Shown in pieces: positions 36,520-48,938 of a stretch of 64,000 nt of DNA. The stretch spans positions 9,329,501 to 9,393,500 of the forward strand of contig NC_068558.1 in assembly GCF_022201045.2 (NCBI RefSeq), in the 5' to 3' direction. Numbering within the stretch: the first letter of the stretch is position 1; every line of letters begins with the position of its first letter. Source of the DNA: Citrus sinensis (taxonomy: Eukaryota > Streptophyta > Magnoliopsida > Sapindales > Rutaceae). Below the pieces are notes generated by a model. That model was not told the DNA's origin and did no database searches. It was given only the letters and a program-made list of their open reading frames with translations. The position numbers were made by a program, and so were the translations under genes.

Positions 36520-38300
36520 CACCCTCCAACCAGCTTATTGCTAGTTCCTAGCAAATAAAGCGAAAACAAAATTCAAACCCAAAATATTTTTTTTTCTGTT
36601 CAATATTGTTTATTCAATCAGACTAATGATAGCAATCAAATAAAAGTATAAGCATTATCTCTAGTCTAAAGAAATATCACACCAACATCAACCATCCACA
36701 TGAATCAACCCAGTAGTCTTTGTCATAGCTACTTTCAAGAATGACAGGTCAAACCCCAAAATCTCACTAGAAGTAGTGACACTCTCACAAGGAAATTAAT
36801 CCTAATAAAAATAGTCACTCCAATGAATGGTAATTGAGAGAAAATAATAAAGAAATGATATCACATGCTCTCACCAAGATAAAAGAAATATGCCCTCAGC
36901 TTAGAAATAATACGATCTCAAGTTAAATAAAAATGCTAGTCAATCCAATTTATTTATTTATTTTTTTTAATGCACCACTATATCTTTTTAGCCCATATAA
37001 CTAGCTTCTACTTCAGACTATAGTTCTCTAAAATTAAGAAGAACTTTTATTAGGACATAATGTAGGTTAGAGACATAGCTAACAAAGGAGGAGAAATAAG
37101 GAAAACAAAGTGTATGTTTGAGTAAAATATAGAGATTTTTTTTTTTGCAAGTTGTAAGGTGGATTTCACCTATTATTGTTTTTTTTAAACAATTTTTTTT
37201 TGCTTTTATTTGGCATAACTTCACTAAACAAAATAATTATTTACATTTTTCTCAAACATAAATAGGTGATGAAACTTGTAAGATATCGGGTAATACTCCA
37301 AATCGGAGTGGGTCAAGATGATAAGTTTGACAAAGAAAAGATTTTTTTTTTTAAAGGCTCAAAAGGGTTAACTATGGATATTTCACAAAAAGGATGGCTA
37401 GAAAGGCTTAAATGGATCAAAGATGACATTTCTATCGTCTTTTAGGGCTCTAAATAATCTTCCATATCTACTAGTTAGATGGGCCTCCAGATGTAGCAAC
37501 ACACATTTTTTTCTTTTTTAATTTTACAACTTTTTTTAAAGGGTTAACTCAAAAGAAATCTAGAGATCGTGTATAAAATAATAAACTGCTAAGCTGTATA
37601 AAAAATGGGCAAAATGGTTACTCTCCAAGAAAAATGATAGGCTCAAAAACTCACTTGATACTTATTATGACATGTTTATTCCTTCAAGCAACTCATATTT
37701 GTCTCTGACATCAACATGTAGAGTAGCAAACATGGCGTAACATCACTTAAGACCAAAGATAATGCAAATACTAAAATTTGAAATTCATTATGTCATCCAA
37801 TGTTAAAACAAATCACACAATTTTTTTTTCAAACAACATTCTACCCACAACCTATTCTAAACATGAAAGGAAAATATGCATGCAGAAATGTGAAAATGAT
37901 GCAGAAAAACTAATTAGAAAAGTTACACTTAAAATGATAGAAAAAGAAAATGGTTGTTTTTTTTAAAACTAAGAAGATGCGTTTCTAGAGGTACTACACT
38001 CCATATTCAGCCATTTTCGACTCAAAATTTTGAAAATGTATATTTATAAAGGAGAAATTAAAAAGAAGAAGTCAAACAAATGAATATCAAAGCTTAATAA
38101 AGAAAAAGAAAATGTCTAGAACTTTTTTTTAACGAAGAAGATGCGTTTTTAGAGTAACTACACTCCATATTCAGCAATCTTCAACACAAAAAGTTAGCAA
38201 CAGTTAGTTTCTACAACAAAAAATTAGTAAAAACTTAACCAAGATTCCACAATTGTCGACTATTCTCTCCCCCCAACCAGAATGAAACATTGTCATTAAT
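35161..38300 (-). mobile_element. Truncated Athila-like Ty3/gypsy element (3' part only)
   Basis: A reverse-oriented 3' LTR (35161-36519) adjoins 36520 to about 38300, which matches in reverse the non-coding 3' internal zone of the large element at 39639-50296, including the stretch next to its 3' LTR (CACCCTCCAACCAGCTTATT here, the complement there). It also keeps a TTGGGGGGAG-type motif (about 38265-38275, on the minus strand) that the large copy has lost. Gag, pol and a 5' LTR are absent, so this is a truncated copy. The outer end near 38300 is approximate. Confidence 0.8.
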
Positions 38301-38745
38301 GTTTTATAGGAAATAAGTAGAGTTTAGAAGACATCACTTGGGTGATGCAACACAGAAGAAAATATTTACAGGTGGAGAGTTAAATCTAATTTGTACTTCT
38401 TACTGCGGCTACTGTTACCATCATTATTTGGAAACTCCAACACCAAGGTCCTGGATCTGTCTCTGGTCGATAAGCTTATAACAGATCAAGTAGCTCATTA
38501 GCTCATTGCTAGAATGCGCGAAACCTATTAGTTGTAAATAGATATTTAAGACCAAAAGGAATTCGAAAGGCAATGTATAGAGATACAAAGCGTGTCTTAT
38601 CGCAAAGAGCTTTACGCAAAAAGAATGCATCGACTTAAAATAGATTTTTTTAGAATCATAATTGATGAGAAAACTCTCTCGTTTCTTCTAAAGACTCTTT
38701 TAGAATCATAATGTCATTAATGGCGCATTTCAATCTTAAGTTACA
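38301..38745. other. Unassigned spacer between the truncated LTR element and the hAT relic
   Basis: No recognisable domain in any frame. It may be the remaining interior of the truncated element or the 3' end of the hAT element, whose C-terminal dimerisation region would be expected nearby but is not recognised. Confidence 0.4.
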
Positions 38746-39638
38746 TTAAATGGATGAAAAGACACCGCTTCTCAATGATGACATTGATGAGACAATATAT
38801 ATGATGCATCTAAAAAAATTTGTGTTAGAAGACTCAAAGAATAATGACGAAAAACTTGTACCACTATAACTACCACTAGGAAGACTCTCACTACACATCG
38901 ATGGTGTGAAACTGGAGCATAATGCACTATATGCATTATAAAGCTCATACAATAAATTTTTCACTACTTTGGTCATTTCTTCAACCTTCGAACCATCATT
39001 GTCAAAAGTAATCTCAAAAGTAATCTCAAAGTTCATTTTAGCTCGTGGATCAAAAATAGAGGTAACAATCAACATTTTGTTTATCTTCCTCGCAAACTCC
39101 CAACATTTATCAAATTTTTTTCCTCATATTATAAGCCATAAACACCACCCCATGATCTTTATTTGCTTCTAATGAGGTCAACGAACTCTTAATTAAGCCA
39201 ATAGTATCATAACAAAGATTAAAAGTCACACTCAAAGAGGTAGAAAATAGTAATGTGACATTATAAAATACCTTTAAAAACTTCACAATTTGTTCAACAC
39301 TCTCCCAATCCTCATGTTCAGGTGGGCCCACCTTTTCATAATTATTTTCTTTCTTAAGAAAGTATGTCTTATACGGTTTATCCACTTCTGCCATTTTATC
39401 AAATACTGCTTGAAACTTCAACGCAATCATTAACATTAAATAAGTGCAATTCTACCTAGTAGGACAATCCAAAATGACAGTTTTGTTTGGACTTTTCACT
39501 TGTTCAACACATTATTTAAAGGTCTGTAGCCTCGTGGTGGAGGATCTTACATACTTCACAGCATTCTGGATAGGGACAACACTAGCATGCAACTCATTCA
39601 ACCATGAAACATAAATCAAATTCAAAATATGTGCACAA
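38746..39638 (-). pseudogene. hAT transposase relic (RICESLEEPER-like), 3' half
   Basis: Minus-strand reading from the LTR junction gives CAHILNLIYVSWLNE, NAVKYVRSST, then VILDCPTR followed by a stop. It continues with LMIALKFQAVFDKM, GPPEHEDWESVEQIVKFLKVFYNVT and, at 38985-39075, MLIVTSIFDPRAKMNF. These are the catalytic-region and DUF4413-type landmarks of plant hAT transposases of the RICESLEEPER group. Stops and small frame shifts break it, and the C-terminal hAT dimerisation domain is not seen. The 5' half lies at 50297-51106, on the other side of the Athila-like element. Confidence 0.85.
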
Positions 39639-41010
39639 TGTTGAGTGTTAGAAAATGCATATTTATAAAGGAGAAAACCGTCATTTTACATTTCAAATCT
39701 TACTAACAACCCTTACTTTTATGTATTTAACCTTCTTGTGATTTAATTACATGTTTTTTATTTTAATTAAGTATTTTATGTATTTTAGGGGCATTATAGT
39801 CATTTCATAATAAAGAAGAGATCAGACGGCAAAACAGACATTACTTTTGAACTCAGGACGGTCGAAAACCTTAGCAGGAGTATAAAAGAAAAAATAGCAC
39901 TATTCACATGTACGGTACTATTCACGTGTACGGTACTGTCACGTATTGTTCACGACACTGTTCACATAGACGGATCGATGACGTGGTATTGATCGATGAT
40001 GTGGCATTGACTGATGAGATATCACGATCATGTTGGACTAAAATTCTTATGTACTGTTGATGGTGACGTGGCAGCATATCAGTGGACGAAAAATCTCGCG
40101 TACGGTACATGCATCACACATGATTATTTTCAACCAAACCGCGTTACTGTTCAACCCGAGTCAAACCGTGTTACTGTTCAACCCGGGTCAAACCGTGTTA
40201 CTGTTCATCCGCGTGGTCAAACCGCGTACTGTTGATTGATGACGTGGCGCAATCTTGAGCGTCCAAACTGTTTTTAATCTGATGGCCATGATTTACTCCA
40301 TGTATCTATAAAAAGGGGACCTCCCCCCCCCTAATTTGATATCTCTGAATCCATTTTTGGGATCTATTTTCTGTAATTCCTTCTCCATCTTGTATTTTCT
40401 TCGTATTTTAATAAATTCTCATTTTGCCCCTAGTTCAATTATGAGTGGCTAATTTTCTTTTAAGCTTGGGTTGAAGGTGAATTCTCAAAGTGTGTCATGG
40501 GCTTTATTTAGTAAATTTATTTTCTCTTCCCCTTTAGTTTTTGTGGATGTTTTGACTTCTCGTCGACAAATAATACTAATCTTGTCTAGTACCGCCTTGG
40601 TTTCACCGGCCCTCTAGTACAATGTTATTATTATTTGGCACAATAAGCCCTTAGCACCATATTGATTAGAGCGTGGTTCATGAGGTGTGGATTCCCCCCT
40701 CATGATTTAATTGACATTAATATGGATTATTTAGCCCATGATGCATGTTGATACGGATCCAGATACCTAAGTACGTCATTTCAATAGATTTCGCTTCAAT
40801 TTATTCTCGCCATTGCAATTCTAATTTTAGAATCTCAATTCCAATTTTAGGATAATTTAAATCACTTCCACCACAATTTCAACCACCCATTTACAAAATT
40901 AATTCTACATATAACTAAAATCCACCTTCTCGTGGGATCAACATTCGTCACCATTGATCTATACTACAATAGATTTGTGCGCTTGAGAGTACATTAAAAT
41001 TTGCACAACA
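39639..41010 (+). repeat. Athila-like LTR, copy B (5' LTR)
   Basis: 1,372 bp, TGTTGAGTG...GCACAACA. Aligned by eye with the 3' LTR over the first ~330 bases, it differs at roughly 12-15 positions plus small indels, so the insertion is not recent. Contains repeated GTTACTGTTCA..CGGGTCAAACCG units at about 40140-40210 and a CTATAAAAAGGGG TATA-like site at about 40305-40317. Confidence 0.93.
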
Positions 41011-41035
41011 AGTTTTTGGCGCCGTTGCCGGGGAG
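41011..41035 (+). other. Primer-binding site (tRNA-Asp type)
   Basis: TGGCGCCGTTGCCGGGG begins a few bases after the 5' LTR end. This word is the classic primer site of Athila/Tat-lineage plant gypsy elements. Confidence 0.85.
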
Positions 41036-41465
41036 GTAAGTAATTTTAATTCATAGAATTAATTTTTGTGAATAATTTCTTTTAATTATTTTCTTGTAAT
41101 TTTTTTATTAAAAAAATAACGAATTTACATTTTGATCTAAGAATTTTTATTTATTTATTTTCTCTCTTCTTTAAAATTCTGTAATTTAGTTTTCAATTTA
41201 ATTTTCTTTGTAATTTTTTTTATTAATTTACTTTTAGTTAATTTATTTCACGTATTTGTTTTAGTGTGTTTTTATAGAAAGATTGTAACAAGCGCAATAA
41301 GGTTAGTACTATCATTTCTCCTTCTTGTTTATTTTTATTAATTTTGTTCCCATTTATTTTTGTGTTTGTTGCATGTATGATCGAAGGTCATTATTACCTA
41401 ATCTTGAACTTATAGACCTTGAATTTGAGAAAACACTTCGCACACACAAACAAGTTAAAAATAAA

Positions 41466-44400
41466 ATGGATTTGCAACCACAGGAGAGGCCATTTAAGGA
41501 CTACTTCAGTCCCTTAGCTAATTTGAGCACATCATGCATAAGATACCCAAATGTAGCTGCTAGGAGTTTTGAACTAAAACCTAGTGTGCTAAATTGTCTC
41601 CCCACATTTTATGGCCTAGAAAATGATGACCCATATAATCATTTGAATGATTTTCATGCCATTTGTCAAACATTTAAATATGAGAATTTTTCAGATGATG
41701 ATGTAAAACTTAGACTATTCCCATTTTCTTTAAAAGATAGAGCTCGTTCATGGCTTAATACATTGCCTGCTAATAGCATTGCATCATGGGAACAAATGGT
41801 AACTAAATTTTTGAATAAATATTTCCCAGTGTATAAAATCAATGCTATTTGCAGGGAAATTTTAGAGTTTACACAGAGAGAAGACGAGCAATTTTTCGAA
41901 ACATGGGAGCGATTCAATGGGCTACTTTTGAAGTGTCCACATTATGGGTACGAGAAATGGCACCAATGTTAATATTTTTTGGAGGGATTACTACCGAATG
42001 TGCAAGAATGGCTAATGACAACAAGTGGAGGAGAGCTAATGTCAAAAAGTGCATAAGAGATTTGGGAATTCTTCCAGCGACAAGCAGATAATTCATAACA
42101 ACGGAGTCGATCACTCAGGAATACTAGAAGAATTAATGGAGTAAATGAGGTTCATATTGGCGAGTCAAGTTCAGAAATTAAAGAAGTCAAGGAGATAGTT
42201 GAAGGTCTTGCTCGACAAATAGCATCGTTATCGACTGCTAAATCAACAGAACCACATGACCATGACTCATACTCAGATCAAGCCAATGCCATAGATGTAA
42301 TGAGAAAATCATCAAATTACAACCCATACTCGAACACATATAACCCTGGATGGAGAGACCACCCCAATTTTTCATGGTCTCAAGGATTCCAACAAAATGG
42401 ACCAGCAGCTCCAGCTCCACCAATGCAACAAATTCCTTAAGTTCCTCAAGCCTCTCAGCCACCATTTAGACCATACAATCAGAACCAGAATTTCTCTCAA
42501 CCCAGATGTTGTGCAAATTTTAATGTACTCGCAAGCGCACGAATCTATTGTAGTATAGACTAATGGTGACGAGTGTTGATCCCACGAGGAGGTGGATTTT
42601 AATTGTATGTAGAATTAATTTTGTAAATTGGTGATTGGATTTGTGGTGGAAATGATTTGGAATATGCTAAAACTTAAATTAAAATGGCGAGAATAAATTC
42701 TAAAATTGGAATTGAAATGACGAGAATAAATTGAAGAGAAATCTATTGAAATGACGTACTTGGATATCTGGATCCGTATCAACATGCATCATGGGCTAAA
42801 TAATCCGTATTAATGCCAATTAAATCATGAGGGGGGAATCCACACCTCATGAACCACGCTCTAATCAATATGGTGCTAAGGGCTTATCGTGCCAAATAAT
42901 AATAACTTTGTACTAGAGGGCCGGTGAAACCAAGGCGGTACTAGACAAGATTAGTATTATTTGTCGACGAGAAGTCAAAACATCCACAAAAACTAGAGGG
43001 GAAGAGAAAATAAATTTACCAAATTAAGCCCATGACACATGTTGAGACTTCACCTTCAACCCAAGCTTGAAAGAAAATTAGCCACTCATAATTGAACTAG
43101 GGGCAAAATGGGAATTTATTAAAATACGAAGAAAATACAAGATGGAGAGGGAATTACAGAAAATGGATCCCAAAAATGGATTCAGAGATATCAAATTAGG
43201 GGGGGGAGGCCCCCTTTTTATAGATACATGGAGTAAATCATGGCCATCGGATTAAAAACAGTTTGGACGCTCAGGATTGCGCCACGTCATCAGTCAACAG
43301 TCCACGTTTGACCACGCGGATGAACAGTAACACGGTTTGGTCCGACTTTGAACAGTAACGCGGTTTGACCCGGATGAACAGTAACGCGGTTTGGTTGAAA
43401 ATAATCCTGTGTGATGCATGCACCGTACGCGAGATTTTTCGTCCACTGATATGCTGCCACGTCACCATCAACAGTACATAAGAATTTTATTCCAACAGGA
43501 TCGTGACACCTCATCAGTCAATGCCACATCATCGGTCAATGCCACGTCATCATCCGTCTATGTGAACAGTGTCGTGAACAGTAACGTATACAGTACCGTA
43601 CACGTGAATAGTACCGTACATGTGAATAGTGCCATTTTTCCTTTTATGCTCCTCCTAAGGTTTTCGACCGTCCTGAGTTCAAAAGTGATGTCCGTTTTGC
43701 CGTCTGATCTCTCCTTTATTGTGAAATAACTATAATGCCCCTAAAATACATAAAATACTTAATTAAAATAAAACACATGTAATTAAATCACAAGAAGGTT
43801 AAATATATAAAAGTAAGGGTTGTTAGTAAGACTTAAAATGTAAAATGACGGTTTTCTCCTTTATAAATATGCATTTTCTAACACTCAACACCAGACCATA
43901 GGAGGATTCATTTCAGAATCTCAAGAATCTTACTCACTCCACGATTGAGCAACAGAACCACACCATTGATGGACTACGAAATGAGTTGAGAGCAGGCTTC
44001 AACTCACAAGCTCAATCAGTTTCAAGCCTCGAGAAGATGGTGGGACAACTTGCTTCTTCAGTTCAGACCTTGACAATGACTGTTGAAAAAGGTAAATTTC
44101 CAAGTCAACTAGTGCCTAATCCTAAAGGAGTACATGAAGCAAGTACGAGTTCACCACAGTAGCATGGAGAGGTCAAAGCAGTCATGACCTTGCGAAAAGG
44201 AAAAGAAGTCGACAACAAAGTGGAGATGCCGGTGACAAAAGAAAATCAAATTGTACCTGTGAATGTTGAGGACTCATCACCGGAGGAGAAAGAAGAAACC
44301 AACCCACGATAATACGTTCCCAAAGCTCCATTTCCTCAAAGGTTAGCTAAAGGAAAGAAGGGAAAATCCACAGGTGAGATTTTTGAAATCTTCAAACAGG

Positions 44401-47249
44401 TAAGTGTTAATATCCCTTTACTTGATGCTATAAAGCAAGTTCCATCTTATGCCAAGTTTCTTAAAGACTTTTGTACTAAAAAGAGAAATATGCATGTTCA
44501 AAAGAAGGCATTTTTAACAGAAAACATTAGTTTTATCCTCCAACATAAAATTTCTCTAAAATGCAAAGACCCAGGCTCCCTCACTATCTCATGTAGTATA
44601 AGGAACCACATAATTGAGAATGCTTTGTTGGATTTAGGAGCTAGTGTAAATCTTTTGCCTTACTCTGTATCCGTGAAACTTGGACTTGGAGAATTTCACC
44701 CAACTCCAATAGTGTTACAGCTTGCAGATCGGTCCACGAAAATACCTCGTGGCATTGTGGAGGACGTGCTTATCCAGGTAGACAAGTTTTATTTTCATGT
44801 TGATTTCATTGTAATTGACACTCAACCAATACAGGATTCAAGGAAGTACATCTCCATTATTCTAGGCCGACCTTTCTTGGCAACTGCGGATGCTCACATT
44901 CAATATAGGACTGGAAATATGCAGTTGTCCTTCGGCAACATGACTATGGAGCTAAACATTTTCAACATTGCCAAACAACCTCACAGTGCAGATGATGGAA
45001 TTGTTGATGTAGATTTAATTGAAGCATTAGTTGATGACACTTTTGTTTCAAACCTTAGTGACGACCCTTTGCAAACATGTTTAACTCACTTTGGTTTGGA
45101 TTTTGATATTGACAGATCAGTCGAAGAGGTTAACGCCTTACTTGACTCAGCACCATCCATGGACACTAATAAATGGAAGTCAAGAGTTGAACAACTAGCA
45201 CCATCAAAGAAGAAACTCATCCCATCATCAGAATCACCACCAAAACTCGAGCTCAAACCATTGCCTAACACATTGGAATATGCATTTTTGGGAGAAGAAA
45301 GTACTCTATCGGTAATCATCTCATCATCCCTAAATGACGAATAAAAAGGTAAGTTGTTGGATGTTTTAAAAGAGCACAAAGGAGCATTAGGATGGACCAT
45401 AACAGACATCAAACGTATAAACCTAATAGACTGCATTCATTACATTCACCTTGATGAACATGCTAAATCTACTAGGGGAATGCAACGTCGATTAAATTCT
45501 AATATGAAAGAAGTTATTAGAACTGAAGTCCTTAAGCTATTAGACGCAGGTATCATTTACCCAATTTCTGATAGTTCATGGGTCAGTCCTGTGCAAATTG
45601 TCCCCAAAAAGTCAGGAGTCACAGTAGTTACCAATGCTGATAATGAATTGATACCAACTAGAGTAACTACATGATGGCGTGTATGCATTGATTATAGAAA
45701 GTTGAATTCTGTCACACGTAAAGATCATTTTCCTTTACCATTTATCGATCAAATACTTGATAGATTAGCAGGCCATGAATTTTATTGCTTTCTAGATGGC
45801 TACTCAGGATACAATCAGATTCCCATAGCACCAAAAGATCAAGAAAAGACCACTTTCACTTGCCCTTTTGGCACTTTTGCATATAGGAGAATGCCATTTG
45901 GATTATGTAATGCACCTGCTACATTTCAACGATGCATGTTAAGCATTTTTTCTGATATGGTTGAACGATTCCTTGAAGTCTTTATGGATGATTTTTCTGT
46001 CTTTGGTGACTCGTTTGATCAATGTTTACATCATCTAACGCTAGTTCTGCAGAGATGTATCGAGAAGAACTTGGTCTTAAATTGGGAGAAGTGCCATTTT
46101 ATGGTAAAATAAGGTATTGTTCTCTGTCACATCATTTCGAGCAAATGTATTGAGGTTGACAAAGCCAAGGTGGATCTCATTTCTAATCTTCCTCCACCTA
46201 AAACAGTCAGAGAAGTAAGATCTTTCCTTGTGCATGCTGGTTTTTATAGACGTTTCATTAAAGATTTTAGCAAAGTTTCTAGACCCTTATGTAATCTACT
46301 TGCTAAGGATGTACCTTTTGTCTTTGATGATTCATGTCTTGTGGCATTTGGAAAATTAAAGCAGTTGTTGACATCATCACCCATCATTCAGCCCCCAAAT
46401 TGGAGTTTACCATTTGAGCTCATGTGTGATGCATCTGATTATGCAGTATGAGCAGTATTAGGACAAATAGTTGATCGAATTCCCCACGTTATTTACTATG
46501 CTAGTATGACATTAAATGATGCACAGTTGAACAATTCAACTACTGAAAAAGAAATGCTAGCAGTAGTGTTTGCATTAAAGAAATTTCGATCTTATCTCAT
46601 TGGTTGTAAAATAATTATATTCACAGATCATGCTGCTCTTAAATATCTTCTCACAAAGAAAGATGCAAAAGCTAGACTAATTCGTTGGGTGTTACTTTTG
46701 CAGGAATTTGACTTGAAATTCAAAGATAAGAAAGGGACAGAAAATGTTGTGGCGGACCACCTCTCTCGTCTCCATTTTGACGCAATTATGGAAATATTAC
46801 CATTGAATGAGTCATTTCCGGATGAACAATTAATGAGTGTGGAAGTATTACCATGGTATGCTGATATAGTTAATTATCTTGTTACATGGAAACTTCCAGA
46901 GCATTAGACCAAGCAAGACAAGGCTAAATTCTTTGCAGAAATAAAGAATTTCTTTTGGGATGACCCATATTTATTCAATTATTGTGCAGATCAAATTGTT
47001 AGACGATGTGTCCCAGAAAATGAAATTCAGAATATTCTTTCATTCTGCCATGAACAAGCTTGTAGAGGCCATTTTAGTGCTAAGAAAACAGCAACTAAAG
47101 TTTTACAATGTGGTTTCTATTGGCCAACTATATTTCGAGATGCTTACACTTTTTGTTCTTCATGTGATATGTGTCAACGAATGGGGAGCATTACACGAAG
47201 GAACATGATGCCACTAAATCCAATATTAGTGGTTGAGATTTTTGACGTA
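41466..47249 (+). pseudogene. gag-pol of the Athila-like element: one frame, 12 stops, truncated integrase
   Basis: Encodes, in order, a retrotransposon gag domain (41500-41970, with DRARSWLNTLP), a linker, an aspartic protease with active-site LLDLGASVN near 44630, a reverse transcriptase (45360-46110, active-site FMDDF near 45986), an RNase H domain (46410-46780, [10 protein letters not shown]) and the integrase zinc-binding region (46980-47210, with FCHEQACRGHF and CDMCQRMG). All blocks share one reading frame; no frameshift is visible. Stop codons stand at 41970, 42054, 42096, 42438, 43899, 44160, 44310, 45342, 45672, 46110, 46449 and 46905. The frame runs past the zinc finger into VVEIFDV and stops at 47250, where the integrase core should start. 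A solo LTR plus 5 bp (1,389 bp) interrupts gag at 42507. Confidence 0.88.
42507..43890 (-). repeat. Athila-like LTR, copy C (reversed solo LTR inside gag)
   Basis: 1,384 bp in reverse orientation (TGTTGTGCAAATTT...CACTCAACA), flanked by perfect CCAGA copies at 42502-42506 and 43891-43895. No internal region remains, so it is a solo LTR left by recombination between two LTRs. It is the same family as its host element, and therefore younger than it. Confidence 0.92.
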
Positions 47250-47252
47250 TGA

Positions 47253-48938
47253 GGGTAGTGACTCTAGAAACGCATCTTCATCATTTAAAAAAAATTTTAA
47301 ATAAAAAAAATTAAAAAAAATTTATTTTTCTTTATTAAGTTTTAGTGTTCATTTTTTCTTCTTTTTAATTTCTCTTCTATAAATATACATTTTCCAACTT
47401 TTGAGTCGAAGATGGCTGAATATGGAGTGTAGTGCCTCTAGAAACGCATCTTCTTAAAAAAAAAAAAACCATTTTCGTTTTCTATCATTTTACGTGTAAC
47501 TTTTTTAATTAGTTTTTATGGATCATTTTCACATTTCTGCATGCATATTTTCCTTTCATGTTTAGAATAGGTTGGGGGGGTTGAACGTTGTTTAAAAAAA
47601 AATTATGTGATTTGTTTTAACATTAGATGACATGATTAATTTCAAATTTTAGTATTTGTATTATCTTTGGTCTTAAGTGATGTTACATTATGTTTGCTAC
47701 TCTACATGTTGATGTCGGAGACAAACATAAGTTGCTTGAAGGAATGAACATGTCATAATAAGTACCAAGTGAGTTTTTGAGCCTATCATTTTTCTTAGAG
47801 AGTAACCCTTTTGCCCATTCTTTATACAACTTAACAGTTTATTATTGTATACACGATCTCTAGATTTCTTTTGAGTTAACCCTTAAAAAAAATTGTAAAA
47901 AAAAAAATGTGTGTTGCTACATTTGGAGACCCATCTAACTAGTAGATATGGAAGATTATTTAGAACCCTAAAAGACGATGGAAAGGCCATATTTGATCCG
48001 TTTGAGCTTTTCTAGCCATCCCTTTTATCAAATATCCATAGTTAACCCTTTTGAGCCTTAAAAAAAAAAAGAACCTTTCTTTGTCAAACTTATCATCTTG
48101 ACCTACTCCGATTTGGAGTATTACCCAATGTCTTATAAGTTCCATCACCTATTTATGTTTGAGAAAAATGTAAATAATTCTTTTATTTAGTGACGTTGTG
48201 CCAAGCAAAAGCAAAAAAAAATTGTTTAAAAAAAAGAATAAAAAAATAATTACAATGATAGGTGAAATCCACCTTGCAACTTCCAAAAAAATAAAAATTC
48301 CTCTGCATTTTTCTCAAACATACACTTTGTTTTCCTTATTTCCCTTCTTTGTTAACCATGTTCTTAGCCTACGTTACATCCTAATAAAAATCCTTCTTGA
48401 TTTTAGGGAACTATAATCTGAAGTAGAAGCTAGTTATGTGGGCTAAAAAGATGTAGTGGTGCATAATAAAAATAAATAAATAATAAAAGAAAAAAAAGAT
48501 AAATAAATTGGGTTGACTAGCATTTTTGTTTGACTTGAGATTGTATCATTTCTAAGCTGAAGGCATATTTATTTCATCTTGGCGAGAGCATGTGATATCA
48601 CTTCTTTATTATTTTCTCTCTCAATTACCATTCATTGAAGTGACTATTTTTATTAGTTTTAATTTCTTTGTGAGAGTGTCACTACTTCCAGTACGATTTT
48701 GGGGTTTGACATGTCATTCTTGAAAGTAGCTATAACAAAGTCTACTGGGCTGATTTATGTGGATGGTTGATATGGGTGTGATATTGCTTTAGACTGGAGA
48801 TAATGCTTATACTTTTATTTGATTGTTATCATTAATCTGATTGAATAAACATGAGTGTTTCTAAAAAAAAAAAATTTGAATTTGAATTTTGTTTTCGCTT
48901 TATTTGCTAGGGACTAGCAATAAGCTGGTTGGGAGGTG
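47253..48938 (+). other. 3' non-coding zone of the Athila-like element, with polypurine tract
   Basis: A/T-rich DNA between the truncated integrase and the 3' LTR. Two related stretches, about 47255-47290 and 47420-47455, share CTCTAGAAACGCATCTTC and form a direct repeat that is also present in the truncated copy at 37970-38165. The last bases before the LTR, GGTTGGGAGGTG (48927-48938), are the likely polypurine primer for plus-strand synthesis. Confidence 0.7.
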
